The position numbers and the translations under genes were made by a program. A stretch of DNA of 50,272 nt from Thermoplasmatota archaeon (GTDB taxonomy: Archaea; Thermoplasmatota; E2; DHVEG-1): assembly GCA_030619765.1 (NCBI GenBank), contig JAUXAU010000012.1:1-50272 (forward strand), written 5' to 3'. Numbering within the stretch: the first letter of the stretch is position 1; the number at the start of each line of letters is the position of its first letter. The notes under the pieces are model-generated. The model saw nothing but the letters and a program-made list of their open reading frames with translations, did no database searches and was not told the DNA's origin. Of the stretch, positions 1-9,518 are shown piece by piece.

Positions 1-413
1 GCATCTAGAAATTGATCTAAATCAAAATAGAGTATTTCTTCAAATTCCTCATATCTTGGATATTGTTGTATAGATTTTATTACGTCTGACCATATTCTCC
101 TAGTCGCTTCTAAATACATAACGTCCTGTTCTTCATGACCGTTCCATGGAATTTGAACAGCTTTTTCTAAAAGATGTTTGTTGCGTAGTTTAGCATTATC
201 GGCAAGATCATCTACTAATATTGCAAAAACAGATAACTTTGTTTTGTCCACTGCTAATTTTTCTATATAGCCTAAATCAACTCCAGGTAGATAAAATAAG
301 TTTTTATATACTTCATAAACCCATCTAGAAAAAAATTTCATATTTCTTGTTCTAAGACCTACGGAATTATATAGTGAAGTTACTTCTTCTAGGGAATATG
401 TTGATTCGATCAA
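1..413 (-). CDS. Isoprenoid/terpene-synthase-like protein, 3' part cut by window edge
   Basis: An open frame of about 137 codons runs off the left edge. The frame has no ATG before codon 25, so I take a TTG three bases past the FIST gene stop; an ATG start at 341 is the alternative. The visible part is helix-rich and contains VDDLADN, resembling the aspartate-rich metal-binding motif of class I terpene and prenyl synthases, followed by a Trp/His-rich stretch. The second metal motif would lie outside the window. A role in isoprenoid chemistry is inferred from this one motif. It probably forms an operon with the FIST gene upstream. Confidence 0.5.
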   Translation of the reverse strand, partial: MIESTYSLEEVTSLYNSVGLRTRNMKFFSRWVYEVYKNLFYLPGVDLGYIEKLAVDKTKLSVFAILVDDLADNAKLRNKHLLEKAVQIPWNGHEEQDVMYLEATRRIWSDVIKSIQQYPRYEEFEEILYFDLDQFLD

Positions 414-415
414 CG

Positions 416-1750
416 CTACCGTACACCGTCCATTAGAAAAGATAAGGCATTGGTTGAGTATGCTCTTGCAACAGGTTTTTTTCCCGGAATATAGATATTC
501 TCAATTATTGGTTGAATCATCAAGTAAGGGATATCTCCTAATTGCTTGTCTAATATATCCTTTATTTTAATGGTTTTATTTCTTAGAATAAATGAATAAA
601 TTGTTGAAGAAGAAATAAATATGAAAGGAAATGCTTTGATGTTATCTAAAAAAAGCGAGTCAATAGCTTGTAATATTTCATTACCATTTGTAGTGCACAT
701 GACGACGTTTTTCCCTGCCATTTTGTGCGAAAGTAGAATGTTATTTCCAAGGAGAGACCCAACTCCTAAAACATGTTCGTTGTTTTCTTCAAATGTCATA
801 GGGAAATAGTCAGACGTTTTGTAATAAAATGGTCCTAAGGTGTAAAATAACTCAGGCGGTATCTCTAATATTTCTTTTAAAAAATAATTGCTGGCAGATT
901 TGCCTTCAATTTTTTTAACAATGTAGCCGTGATACGTTGAATCTGTAATTTTAAATTTTTTCTCTGTCTTGTGTACAGCAATCTGTGCTTTAAGAAATAC
1001 GGGTATGTCTGTGGAACAAGCAAGAGCAGTTACTGAATTTGTAAGAATGTTGTCTCCTATAAATTGATAGTTGGATAACATCCTTCCATCATCTACTGAA
1101 GAGCCGCCGATCATGTAGTATTCCGGAAGTGATACTGCAAGTTGTTCTATGACATCTTGTTCTTTTCCTATTCCTGTTCCAAAGTAATGGGCTATGGGCA
1201 TACCAATGTGTGTTAACATAGCACCTGAAATTCTGGATTTGACATTGTTAACATCTCCAATAAATGGTATTTTTGGTATGATGGGTGCGGAGATCATGTT
1301 TATCAGGAATTTGTTTTTATATGGACTTTTTTCTAATTCTTTTCTAATCATATCAGCACAATTTCTTGCTGCCTTCTTAGGATTTCTTTTTGTGCGTATC
1401 CCATACCCTACTGCCACATCCATATTAGGATAAGAAACTGCTAATGCAGTAGCTCCTCTCGCATAGCAACCATAATTATTGATAAAACCCGCGATGGTAC
1501 CACCGATTAACGGTGTTCCTTCTGGTAGAACATCCAAGACGGCACTTAAAAACTCTTGGAAACCACCATGATCCTTATAATGAATCGTAGAAAACAAAAG
1601 GAAGAAGCTAGGCGGTGTCTCTAATTTTTTAAGAGCTGATTGAGCTACTTCTCTACCTGCTTCTTGCGCATCCCACTTACGAGAGAAACCTATAGAAGCA
1701 TCTATTTTAGAATTGTTCCTAATGTTCAATTTTGCATCCCGTCCAACCAT
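416..1750 (-). CDS. FIST domain sensor protein
   Basis: This 444-residue cytosolic protein has the FIST_N plus FIST_C layout of predicted small-ligand sensors. The N-terminal half shows the family glycine block (TPLIGGTIAGF) and the middle has YYMIGGSSVDDG. The C-terminal half ends in ARAYSTNALSFLMDG, as FIST_C domains do. There is no signal peptide or membrane segment. I chose the ATG at 1750 because an AGGA lies about ten bases upstream; a TTG at 1756 is also possible. FIST proteins usually feed into signalling, but no kinase or regulator is fused here. The next gene follows within three bases, so the two are probably co-transcribed. Confidence 0.75.
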   Translation of the reverse strand: MVGRDAKLNIRNNSKIDASIGFSRKWDAQEAGREVAQSALKKLETPPSFFLLFSTIHYKDHGGFQEFLSAVLDVLPEGTPLIGGTIAGFINNYGCYARGATALAVSYPNMDVAVGYGIRTKRNPKKAARNCADMIRKELEKSPYKNKFLINMISAPIIPKIPFIGDVNNVKSRISGAMLTHIGMPIAHYFGTGIGKEQDVIEQLAVSLPEYYMIGGSSVDDGRMLSNYQFIGDNILTNSVTALACSTDIPVFLKAQIAVHKTEKKFKITDSTYHGYIVKKIEGKSASNYFLKEILEIPPELFYTLGPFYYKTSDYFPMTFEENNEHVLGVGSLLGNNILLSHKMAGKNVVMCTTNGNEILQAIDSLFLDNIKAFPFIFISSSTIYSFILRNKTIKIKDILDKQLGDIPYLMIQPIIENIYIPGKKPVARAYSTNALSFLMDGVR

Positions 1751-1826
1751 CCACAACTTTTCCTTTATATTATACCTTTAAATCGAAAGTGCATCCTTTC
1801 TTCTAAACATTATATAATATCAAATG

Positions 1827-2228
1827 TTAAGCAGTGGCCAAAACTGGTTCTCTATCATGTTCTTCCATGATCTTCAGTATTTCCCGTCGTGTGTTTTCCA
1901 TTTCAACTTCAATTAATCCCTTATTAGCCATCGCAGGAATAATCGCGACCAATGCATTCTCTGTATCAGGGAATACATAAAATAAGACCTCGTACTCCTG
2001 CATCCGAAACTCCATCTCCCCAAGACCTGCCTGAGAATAGTCACGGATCACACCAAACACATCATCCATAGCGCGTTTGATAATATCCCATATTTTATTA
2101 ACCTCGGGATTAAAATCATCACTGTCGGGCATTACACTGATCATGTTTTGCCTGGCAACCATACATGCTAAGATATCATCAAGTTTGAGCAAATCATCTA
2201 ACACATTAGCAATAGGGTCATCTTTCAT
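1827..2228 (-). CDS. Small hypothetical protein, possible roadblock/LC7-like fold
   Basis: A 133-residue acidic soluble protein that I cannot place firmly. The N-terminal third is helical with several Asp and Leu residues. The C-terminal part alternates beta-like and helical segments (EYEVLFYVFPDTENALVAII, then a long helix), which recalls the small roadblock/LC7 fold seen beside archaeal signalling proteins. It lies upstream of the FIST gene in the same direction with a 76-base gap. A shared signalling role is a guess from position only. Confidence 0.55.
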   Translation of the reverse strand: MKDDPIANVLDDLLKLDDILACMVARQNMISVMPDSDDFNPEVNKIWDIIKRAMDDVFGVIRDYSQAGLGEMEFRMQEYEVLFYVFPDTENALVAIIPAMANKGLIEVEMENTRREILKIMEEHDREPVLATA

Positions 2229-2363
2229 ACTACCCGCATCTCCTAGCTTAAAAACTAATCATATAAGTGATTAATAAACTTTTCATTGGATGACTGTATC
2301 TTAAAAAATCAAACGAACTACTACATCGGTAACGTCTAGAAATCTCACATTATAACGGAATTA

Positions 2364-2747
2364 TTATTTCAATATTTGTTTATACAATTTTACATCAAGC
2401 AAGCTATCAATTTCTAACTTATCTTTTATTTCTAATTTAACAAGCCACCCATCATCATATGGGCTTTCATTGACAACTTCTGGAGAATCATCAAGTTTTT
2501 TATTAACATCGACAACCTTTCCGCTAATTGGGGAATATATCTCTGAAACAGATTTCACTGACTCTACAACACAGAGTTCTTCCCCTTTTTTAACTTCTTT
2601 ACCAATCTCTGGTAATTCTACAAATACAATATCTGTTAGTTCAGCTTGAGCATGATCAGTAATCCCTATGATGGCGATATTGTTTTGTATTTTCAGCCAT
2701 TCATGTGCCTCAGTATATCTCAAACCATCTCTCACTTCTTCTGCCAT
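2364..2747 (-). CDS. gcvH: Glycine cleavage system H protein
   Basis: This is the lipoyl carrier protein that shuttles the aminomethyl group between the P, T and L proteins of the glycine cleavage system. The 127-residue length and sequence are typical of the family. The lipoylation site is the Lys in VESVKSVSE (about residue 65), followed by the conserved SPISGKV turn and SPYDDGWL near the end. I chose the ATG at 2747 rather than the TTG three codons earlier. It sits directly downstream of gcvT on the same strand, so the two form an operon. The gcvP genes are not in the window. Confidence 0.95.
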   Translation of the reverse strand: MAEEVRDGLRYTEAHEWLKIQNNIAIIGITDHAQAELTDIVFVELPEIGKEVKKGEELCVVESVKSVSEIYSPISGKVVDVNKKLDDSPEVVNESPYDDGWLVKLEIKDKLEIDSLLDVKLYKQILK

Positions 2748-2790
2748 ATTTATCAAACCTTGTTATTTTCGAACATGTTTTAAACATTTT

Positions 2791-3897
2791 CTAATGTTGC
2801 TGCGCCCAGTCTTTCTTAACAAACGGTGCCTTCACCACCTTCGCTTTTACTGACTTATTTCTCACAACAATCTCAAGTATATTGCCTGCGTCTCTAAACT
2901 CAGGATGAACGTATCCCATTGCTATACCTCTGTTTAAACACGGAGACAATGTTCCACTTGAGACAACACCTACCTTTTCCCCATCTTTTCGTATTTCACA
3001 TCCATGTCGTGGTATACCTTTGTCAATGCATTCCAAGGAGGTCAACCGTTCATAATCTCCCTGCTCCTTTTGCTTTAGAAGAGCGCCTTTTCCTATGAAC
3101 GCATGATCCCAGTTTATCGTCCAAGACATAATAGCTTCAAGCGGCGTTCTTCCACCTTCAAATTCATTACCTGCGAGAATGAAACATTTCTCAAGTCGTA
3201 GAGTATCACGTGCGCCAAGACCGATTGGTTTTATATTGAATTCTTTTCCAGCGTCAAGAATTTTATAAAACAGGTCTTCTGCTTCTTTAGGCGGAGTTAT
3301 TTGCAACTCAAATCCTAATTCTCCAGTATATCCTGTATGTGAAATGATACAGTGTACACCACCGATATCAATATACTGGCAGCCAAAAAATTTCACAGTA
3401 TTGAGATCTGTATCAGTTAGTTTCTGTAAGGTATCTCTTGATTTTGGACCTTGTATCGCAAGAATCACAAAATCTCGAGAAACATCTTCTGCTTTTGCAT
3501 CGAGATTATGCTCCTTGGCTTTATCATTAAACCATTTAGTAACAATAGTTGCCATCCCTGCATTTGGAATTATCATGTATTTCTCCCCCAAGTGCATAAA
3601 AATCGTATCATCGATAACCGTACCATCTTCTCGCAATATGGCAGTATACTGGCTTAAACCATCTCCAATTCTTGATGCATCTTCTACAGTAGTCATGCTA
3701 ATCAGTTTATCGGCATCTTTTCCTGTAATCCATACATTACTCATATGAGAGACATCAAAAAGGCCAACAGATCTTCTAACAGCTAAATGTTCGTCTTTTA
3801 TTGATGAATACTGTATCGGCATTTCAAAACCAGCAAACTTAGTAAATTTCGCTCCAAGACCTTTCTGAATATTAAATAACGGGGATTTCAACACCAT
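2791..3897 (-). CDS. gcvT: Glycine cleavage system T protein (aminomethyltransferase)
   Basis: The T protein transfers the methylene group from lipoyl-bound aminomethyl to tetrahydropolate and releases ammonia. The 368-residue protein begins with the family opening (LFNIQKGLGAKFTKFAGFEM) and has the HTGYTGELGFEL segment and the C-terminal barrel with GYVHPEF. The frame stays open 91 codons further upstream to 4170, but that part is not family-like and overlaps the divergent flpA gene, so the ATG at 3897 is the start. The gap to gcvH is 43 bases. The shared upstream region with flpA (3898-3979) must hold both promoters. Confidence 0.95.
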   Translation of the reverse strand: MVLKSPLFNIQKGLGAKFTKFAGFEMPIQYSSIKDEHLAVRRSVGLFDVSHMSNVWITGKDADKLISMTTVEDASRIGDGLSQYTAILREDGTVIDDTIFMHLGEKYMIIPNAGMATIVTKWFNDKAKEHNLDAKAEDVSRDFVILAIQGPKSRDTLQKLTDTDLNTVKFFGCQYIDIGGVHCIISHTGYTGELGFELQITPPKEAEDLFYKILDAGKEFNIKPIGLGARDTLRLEKCFILAGNEFEGGRTPLEAIMSWTINWDHAFIGKGALLKQKEQGDYERLTSLECIDKGIPRHGCEIRKDGEKVGVVSSGTLSPCLNRGIAMGYVHPEFRDAGNILEIVVRNKSVKAKVVKAPFVKKDWAQQH

Positions 3898-3979
3898 ATC
3901 TATCGACCACGTGTATATTATTACTATAGTAAAACATTTCGACAAATTATTTATCGAACACATCTTATAACATACAGCA

Positions 3980-4639
3980 ATGAAACCTACCGAAATAGAG
4001 GGTGTTTTCAAAGAAAAAAACAGAATCTTTACAGAAAATCTCGATTCGTGTAGAGGAATCAAAGTATACAATGAAAAATTAATAACTAATAAAAAGAGAG
4101 AATATCGATCATGGAATCCATACAGAAGCAAACTTGCCGCGGCAATTCTCAAAGGAGTTATAGTGGACATAAAACCTGATGACTATATCTTATACCTCGG
4201 TGCGGCAACAGGAACAACCGTAAGCCATATTTCAGATATAATAAAAAAAGGCATTGTGTATGCAGTTGAAAATTCACCAGTTGCTGTTCATGATTTGATA
4301 AAAGTAAGTGAAAAAAGACAGAATGTCATCCCCATTTTAGGAGATGCAAACCACCCGGATCGATACAGTTCTCTTGTTCCTTCTGTTGATCTCATTTATC
4401 AAGATATATCTCAGAGGAATCAAGCAGGAATTTTTATAGCAAATGTGAGTAGATATTTAAAGAAGAAAGGCACCGGTATTTTCATGGTGAAGGCACGGAG
4501 TATCGATGTTTCTCTACAGCCAAAACAAGCGTACAAACTTGTATGTTCACAACTTGAAGAATATGGGTTAAAAGTTATTAAAACAATAGATTTGGCACCG
4601 TACGAAAAGGATCATGCAGCAATCTTTGTATCCGTCTAA
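3980..4639 (+). CDS. flpA: Fibrillarin-like rRNA/tRNA 2'-O-methyltransferase
   Basis: Fibrillarin is the catalytic subunit of the archaeal box C/D RNP, which uses guide RNAs to place 2'-O-methyl groups on rRNA and tRNA. The 219-residue protein has the SAM-binding LYLGAATGTTVSHISD loop, the acidic AVENSP that ends the second strand, and DLIYQDISQ with the catalytic Asp. The length is normal. In many archaea flpA sits beside nop5; no nop5 gene is visible here, so the usual partner is encoded elsewhere. It is transcribed divergently from gcvT. Confidence 0.95.
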   Translation: MKPTEIEGVFKEKNRIFTENLDSCRGIKVYNEKLITNKKREYRSWNPYRSKLAAAILKGVIVDIKPDDYILYLGAATGTTVSHISDIIKKGIVYAVENSPVAVHDLIKVSEKRQNVIPILGDANHPDRYSSLVPSVDLIYQDISQRNQAGIFIANVSRYLKKKGTGIFMVKARSIDVSLQPKQAYKLVCSQLEEYGLKVIKTIDLAPYEKDHAAIFVSV

Positions 4640-4688
4640 TGTAATCGAAATACTCTTTATTACCATATGACATTAAGGTGCCAGAATC

Positions 4689-5339
4689 ATGAACAGAAAG
4701 CTGGAATCAAAACTATCGATTCGACTAGCCAAATTCTTTGCACCAATTATACTTGGATCAGGCGCATTTGCCGTTATTGGTTTACTTCTAGAAGAGGCGA
4801 TGCGAGTAAAATATTGGCCACTTATCACTGGATATTTTTTTCCACCATTGGGAAAAGAATCGATTATCCCACTCGGCGTAGGATTTGGAATTCACCCTTT
4901 AGTAATGGCCTTATCAATTGCTTTTGTTGATATAGTTGTGGCTCTCTTTCTTGTATGGAATTACGACCTTGCAAAAAAAATTCCCTTTGTAGGAAAATTT
5001 ATAACCAAAGTTGAAGAAAAAGGAAAAAACGTTGAACAGAAATACGGATGGATTAAACCACTTAGGTTTATCGGAATTGTTCTTTTTGTTATGGTCCCAT
5101 TTCAAGGGTCTGGAGGTCTTGTCGGATCGATTGTTGGACGTTTAATTGGCATGAAATCCTGGAATATATTTTTTGCGATATCAATTGGAGCAGTTATCGG
5201 CTGTCTCCTCATCGCTACGTTTGCACAAGCATTCCTTATTTTTGCTGAAATAAATACCCTGCTCACACTCATTCTCGTTGGCATCATTATTATAGTGATA
5301 ATACTGTATTTTGTTATCAAAAAACGAAAGAAACGATAA
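4689..5339 (+). CDS. Small multidrug export family membrane protein
   Basis: A 216-residue integral membrane protein with about five or six hydrophobic segments and a basic C-terminus (KKRKKR). It matches the Sm_multidrug_ex family: a conserved GKESIIPLGVGFGIHP loop after the second segment, and the VPFQGSGGLVGSIVGR motif in the middle. The family name is historical and transport of drugs is not well proven, so the substrate is unknown. It follows flpA by 49 bases in the same direction and may be co-transcribed. The gene ends six bases before the convergent prenyl synthase gene. Confidence 0.8.
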   Translation: MNRKLESKLSIRLAKFFAPIILGSGAFAVIGLLLEEAMRVKYWPLITGYFFPPLGKESIIPLGVGFGIHPLVMALSIAFVDIVVALFLVWNYDLAKKIPFVGKFITKVEEKGKNVEQKYGWIKPLRFIGIVLFVMVPFQGSGGLVGSIVGRLIGMKSWNIFFAISIGAVIGCLLIATFAQAFLIFAEINTLLTLILVGIIIIVIILYFVIKKRKKR

Positions 5340-5344
5340 AAGGC

Positions 5345-6307
5345 CTAAATTGTAATGTTTATTTCTTTTAACATTTTATTAATAATATAAGTTGGTGCCT
5401 GTTGGAGGAACGATTTATAGCGATTGGCTGGAACAATTCCTTCTGTGCTGAGCCGTTGCGCATTCATAACATGTTTTTTAATTTCATCAATGTAGAGTTT
5501 TTTGATTTCAGGGGAATTTTTTTCTATTTTTTTCTTGAGCGTTCTCGCTTTTGTACCGCCGTTTTTAATGGATTTTTTTTCTAGTCTCGAGAGTAAGGGA
5601 AGTACCACACTATCGATCATTTCCCCTTTTTCGAGATCTACCAGATCATCAGCAAGTTGATAGGCAAACCCGACCTCTCTCCCATAGTTTGCAAGGACAG
5701 TTGAAAGGTCTTCAGAGACATCTGCCCAGATTGCAGCGGCCTTACAAGCTGAAGAAAACAAGGTTGCAGTTTTCAAATCAATAATTTTGCTGTAAATCTG
5801 GAAAAATTTCGAATCTGCAGATAATTTTGTATCGTTAAGATCTTTACTGTTGAAATTTATTTCTCTCAGTTGACCATCAAGTGTTCCGCGCCAAGAGTCT
5901 GCATATAATTTCGCAATCTTTTCTCCATGGGCCACGGCAAGATCAAATCCTATTACAAGCATTTTATGTCCGATTAAAATTGCATTATCTATGCCTGTTT
6001 TGATATAAAAAGCAGGTTCACCTCTACGGTTCAAATCACCATCGATAATATCATCATGGACAAGAGATGCACCATGAGCAAGTTCTACACCAACACATCC
6101 CTCTAAAAACTTTTGATACCTCTCTGACGACTCATCTCCTCCAGTACAAACTTTAAAAGCAATAGATCCTAACAGTGGTCTTAACCGTTTTCCGCCTTTT
6201 AAAATTGTTAGTATTTTCTCGTCCGCGATCATCTCGTTTATCTTATTTTCTATATCCTTGAAGGTGTTTTGTAGAAACGGTTCTAGTGAATTTGTTCGTT
6301 CTAACAT
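5345..6307 (-). CDS. Trans-polyprenyl diphosphate synthase (GGPP synthase family)
   Basis: This cytosolic all-helical enzyme condenses isopentenyl diphosphate onto allylic diphosphates to build lipid side chains. Of 320 residues, the first aspartate-rich motif is HDDIID followed by NRRG, and the second is LADDLVD. The fifth residue before the first DDxxD is Ala, where C20-producing archaeal enzymes usually have an aromatic residue; a small residue there generally allows longer products. The product could therefore be C25 or longer. Because of this I give no chain-specific name. The gene is convergent with the membrane-protein gene before it. Confidence 0.88.
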   Translation of the reverse strand: MLERTNSLEPFLQNTFKDIENKINEMIADEKILTILKGGKRLRPLLGSIAFKVCTGGDESSERYQKFLEGCVGVELAHGASLVHDDIIDGDLNRRGEPAFYIKTGIDNAILIGHKMLVIGFDLAVAHGEKIAKLYADSWRGTLDGQLREINFNSKDLNDTKLSADSKFFQIYSKIIDLKTATLFSSACKAAAIWADVSEDLSTVLANYGREVGFAYQLADDLVDLEKGEMIDSVVLPLLSRLEKKSIKNGGTKARTLKKKIEKNSPEIKKLYIDEIKKHVMNAQRLSTEGIVPANRYKSFLQQAPTYIINKMLKEINITI

Positions 6308-6414
6308 TATATCTCCCTTGCAAGTTCAGTTATTCGAGATGGCATTGGTATCAATTACTACATAATATATTCTTCTATTGCTTATCTGTTGTTTATCTGA
6401 ATTTATTAAATACC

Positions 6415-7026
6415 TTATGTATGGGTATTTTTTAATGATTTCGCTATTATATAAATCTCTGAGCTACTTTTCCGTGATGCATCAGGGGTAAATATTCTTA
6501 CTGAAGAAAAACGTTGTTTTACCTTTTCAATAAATTTTTTAGTGTCTGCTCCTTCGAAAATTTTACAGACAAACGTTCCGTTAGGGTGTAGTACTTGTTC
6601 CGCTACTTCCAATGCTCTCTCGCACAGCCAGAGACTTCGGGCCTGATCAACAGAGTAATTCCCAGAAATATCTGGTGACATATCTGATAGAACAACATCT
6701 GCTTTGGTATCGTTCAATATTTGTTTGATTTCCTCTACTGTTTCATTATCTGTAATGTCCCCTTGGATGAATTGCACATTATCAAGAGGTTTAATTGGTA
6801 GAATATCTGCACCGATGACGATGCCTTTTGCACCAACAAATTCTTTTGCAACCTGACTCCATCCACCTGGAGCTGCACCGAGATCTATAACAATATCTTC
6901 CTTTGAAAAAACACCAAATCTCTTTTGAATCTGTTTTAGTTTAAATGCAGAGCGAGCTCGATACCCTAGCCGCTTTGCTTCTTTGTAGAAATGCTCCCTC
7001 TTTTTTTCGCTATACCAACGAGTCAT
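6415..7026 (-). CDS. rlmE: 23S rRNA 2'-O-ribose methyltransferase RlmE/FtsJ
   Basis: FtsJ-type methyltransferase modifying a uridine in the peptidyl-transferase region of 23S rRNA (or a related site in archaea). The 203-residue protein has the LGAAPGGWSQ SAM loop and all four members of the K-D-K-E catalytic tetrad in context: RSAFKLKQI, LSDMSPDISG, FVCKIFEG and SSEIYII. It starts with the family-typical WYSEKKREHFYKEAKRLGYR. It lies five bases downstream of the tfb gene on the same strand, so the two are an operon. Confidence 0.93.
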   Translation of the reverse strand: MTRWYSEKKREHFYKEAKRLGYRARSAFKLKQIQKRFGVFSKEDIVIDLGAAPGGWSQVAKEFVGAKGIVIGADILPIKPLDNVQFIQGDITDNETVEEIKQILNDTKADVVLSDMSPDISGNYSVDQARSLWLCERALEVAEQVLHPNGTFVCKIFEGADTKKFIEKVKQRFSSVRIFTPDASRKSSSEIYIIAKSLKNTHT

Positions 7027-7031
7027 TGTAT

Positions 7032-7988
7032 TTAGAGAATGATATCAATGTCTAATCGCTCAGCAAGTTCTTTGTATCTGTTTCGAATTGTTACTTCCGT
7101 TACTCCTGCCACATCTGCCACTTCTCTTTGCGTTCGTCGTTCTCCACATAGTATGGATGAAATATAAATAGAAGCTGCTGCAACACCCGTTGGCCCACGG
7201 CCGCTCGTAAGTTCCTTATCAGCTGCATCTTTCAAAATTTCAATTGATTTTGCCTGTACATCTCCACTCAGTTTTAATTCACTGCAAAATCTTGAAATAT
7301 AGTCCTGTGGTGATGTGGGCATGAGTTTCAATCCTAACTCTCTTGCGATAAATCTGTATGTCCTACCGATTTCCTTTCTTGAGACTCGTGACGATGCTGC
7401 AATTTCATCAAGCGTCCGTGGTACATTACATTGCCTGCAGGCTGCATATAGAGCAGAGGCAGAGACCCCTTCTATGCTCCTTCCTCTGATGAGATTCTTC
7501 AGAACTGCCTTTCGGTAGATCATGGCTGCTGTTTCTCTTACAGTTCTAGGAAGGCTCATTCCAGAAGCCATTCTGTCAAGTTCCGATAATGCAAAGGCTA
7601 GGTTTCTTTCTGTAGCATCACTAATTCTAATTCTTCTCTGCCATTTTCTGAGACGATATAACTGAGCCCTGTTTCTGGTTGGAATAGATTTTCCATAAGA
7701 ATCTCTGTTTTTCCAACCGATCATTGTACTAAGCCCCTTATCGTGAATTGTATAAGTCATCGGGGCTCCTACTCGAGATCTCTTTTCTCGCTGGTCACTG
7801 TCAAACGCCCTCCATTCAGGGCCATGATCAATAAAAGCCTCATCTATGACAAGTCCGCAATCTTCACAAACTAATTCTGCCCTAGAATAATCCCTACTAA
7901 GGTGTGTACTACTACATTCAGGACATTCAATGATTTCTTCTATATTCTGCCGTTTATCTTTCTTTTTTTTTGATTGAACAGGAATCAT
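7032..7988 (-). CDS. tfb: Transcription initiation factor TFB
   Basis: TFB binds the TATA-bound TBP and the BRE element and recruits archaeal RNA polymerase. The 318-residue protein has the N-terminal zinc ribbon (Cys at 22, 25, 41, 44), the B-finger region after it, and two cyclin-like repeats, the first around [20 protein letters not shown] and the second around [20 protein letters not shown]. The C-terminal helix-turn-helix ([20 protein letters not shown]) reads the BRE. It heads an operon with rlmE. Archaea often have several TFBs, so this may not be the only one. Confidence 0.96.
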   Translation of the reverse strand: MIPVQSKKKKDKRQNIEEIIECPECSSTHLSRDYSRAELVCEDCGLVIDEAFIDHGPEWRAFDSDQREKRSRVGAPMTYTIHDKGLSTMIGWKNRDSYGKSIPTRNRAQLYRLRKWQRRIRISDATERNLAFALSELDRMASGMSLPRTVRETAAMIYRKAVLKNLIRGRSIEGVSASALYAACRQCNVPRTLDEIAASSRVSRKEIGRTYRFIARELGLKLMPTSPQDYISRFCSELKLSGDVQAKSIEILKDAADKELTSGRGPTGVAAASIYISSILCGERRTQREVADVAGVTEVTIRNRYKELAERLDIDIIL

Positions 7989-8050
7989 TGATTAATTCCC
8001 CCTTAAATCTTTTATACTTTTCGATACGCTTTTAAAGCCAATGAAGTAAC

Positions 8051-8066
8051 TTATATATAAATATTT
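8051..8066 (-). promoter_or_regulatory. Probable TATA box of the tfb-rlmE operon
   Basis: Read on the minus strand this AT-rich block contains TTTATATATAAG, the best TATA-like element between the M18 peptidase gene and tfb. Transcription would start about 25 bases downstream, giving a leader of roughly 40 bases before the tfb ATG at 7988. Position and composition are the only support. Confidence 0.45.
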
Positions 8067-8086
8067 CCATCCTTATCTCTTTTATA

Positions 8087-9430
8087 TCAGGTTTTTAGGA
8101 ATGCGTTATATGCCAAGTATGAAGAATAAATATCTGCCTTACTTGTAACTTCAAAAGGCGAATGCATAGACATTACAGCTGGCCCAAGGTCAATAACTTC
8201 CATACCCAATCTGGAGAAATACTTTGCAACGGTACCTCCACCGCCTTTGTCAACCTTGCCCAGTTCTCCAGTTTGCCACGGTATTTTTGCCTTGTTAAGC
8301 ATTGTTCTAATCTCTGCAACATACTCTGCAGAGGCATCGTTTGCAGCATATTTACCGCCATGACCAGTATATTTAGACATGACTATACCGTTTCCCAGAG
8401 ATGAAGCGTTTTTAAGTTCGAAAACATCTGTATAGTTGGGCGTTACTGCGCCGTTCACATCAGCTGATATTACCTTAGATTTTAGCATAACACTATCTAC
8501 ATCGACAGATGGATCTAACTTTTTTAAAATTGATCTTAGAAAAGTTGTAACCTGAGCGGTGGCACTCCCTTCACTGCCTATTTCCTCCTTATCAACAAAA
8601 AGCGATAGCGCAGTGTGTCCAGGGTTTTTTACATCGAGTATTGCCTTTAATGATGCAAAGGCACAAGCTCTATCATCTTGTCCATATGCACCTATAAGTG
8701 ATTTATCAAATCCCAAATCCCTTGCTTTGTGAGCAGGAACTGCCTCAAGTTCAGCAGAAATAAAATCCTCTTCTGTTATTCCATAATCTGTATGCAATTT
8801 ATCAAGAATTGCAGTTTTGATTTTTTCTTTAAAATCACCTGATACCGGCCTACTTCCCACCATTATATCTAAACTTTCTCCTTTTATAGCTTCATTAATT
8901 TTTTTTGTATCTTGTACTTCATGGGACAGATGAGGTAGTAAATCAGGTACAGAAAAAACGGGCTCGTTTTCATTTTCACCCAATGTAAAAGTAATTTTTT
9001 CCCCATCTTTTTTAACGACAACTCCATGTAATGCAAGAGGAATAACTACCCATTGGAATTTTTTTATTCCACCATAGTAATGCGTCTCAAAAAGTGCAAG
9101 ATTACTTTCCGAATCCTCGTACAGTGGAACTTGTTTTAAATCCAGTCGAGGAGAATCTATATGAGATATTATAATACGGAGCCCTTCATGTACAGGTTTT
9201 TTACCAGGTACAATAATGGCAGCTTCCTTTCCCCTGTTCATTATGATTTTTTTCTTACTTGTTTTTGCCATCTCGTTTATTCGTTGTACCGCTTCCCTTT
9301 CTGTTTTCACATCATTCAAAAATGTTTTATACTCCTCAGCAAAATCAAAGGCTTTTTTGATCTGAGTTTTAGTTAGGATCTCCCACGCAGACTTCTTCTT
9401 ATAGGCATATTCGCTCTCTTTCTCGGTCAT
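8087..9430 (-). CDS. M18 family aminopeptidase
   Basis: Zinc-dependent cytosolic aminopeptidase that removes N-terminal residues, often acidic ones, from peptides. The 447-residue length fits the family. Metal and catalytic motifs are ISHIDSPRLD, YGQDDRACAF, FVDKEEIGSEGS and the C-terminal MHSPFEVTSKAD, in the correct order. There is no signal peptide. With the M20 dipeptidase at 24.9 kb it would finish off peptides produced by the secreted peptidases further along the window. An SD-like GAGG lies shortly before the start at 9430. Confidence 0.9.
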   Translation of the reverse strand: MTEKESEYAYKKKSAWEILTKTQIKKAFDFAEEYKTFLNDVKTEREAVQRINEMAKTSKKKIIMNRGKEAAIIVPGKKPVHEGLRIIISHIDSPRLDLKQVPLYEDSESNLALFETHYYGGIKKFQWVVIPLALHGVVVKKDGEKITFTLGENENEPVFSVPDLLPHLSHEVQDTKKINEAIKGESLDIMVGSRPVSGDFKEKIKTAILDKLHTDYGITEEDFISAELEAVPAHKARDLGFDKSLIGAYGQDDRACAFASLKAILDVKNPGHTALSLFVDKEEIGSEGSATAQVTTFLRSILKKLDPSVDVDSVMLKSKVISADVNGAVTPNYTDVFELKNASSLGNGIVMSKYTGHGGKYAANDASAEYVAEIRTMLNKAKIPWQTGELGKVDKGGGGTVAKYFSRLGMEVIDLGPAVMSMHSPFEVTSKADIYSSYLAYNAFLKT

Positions 9431-9518
9431 TTAGACTCCTCTTTTTGAAAGTCATACGATGGCTAAATAAAAAGATAACTAAAAACAGAATATAAAAAAG
9501 AAAGATAGAGATGGTATT

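Noticed and set aside
3898-4170. N-terminal extension of gcvT by 91 codons
   Set aside because: The extension is not GcvT-like, is rich in hydrophobic and Cys residues, and overlaps the divergent flpA gene. The family start is at 3897.
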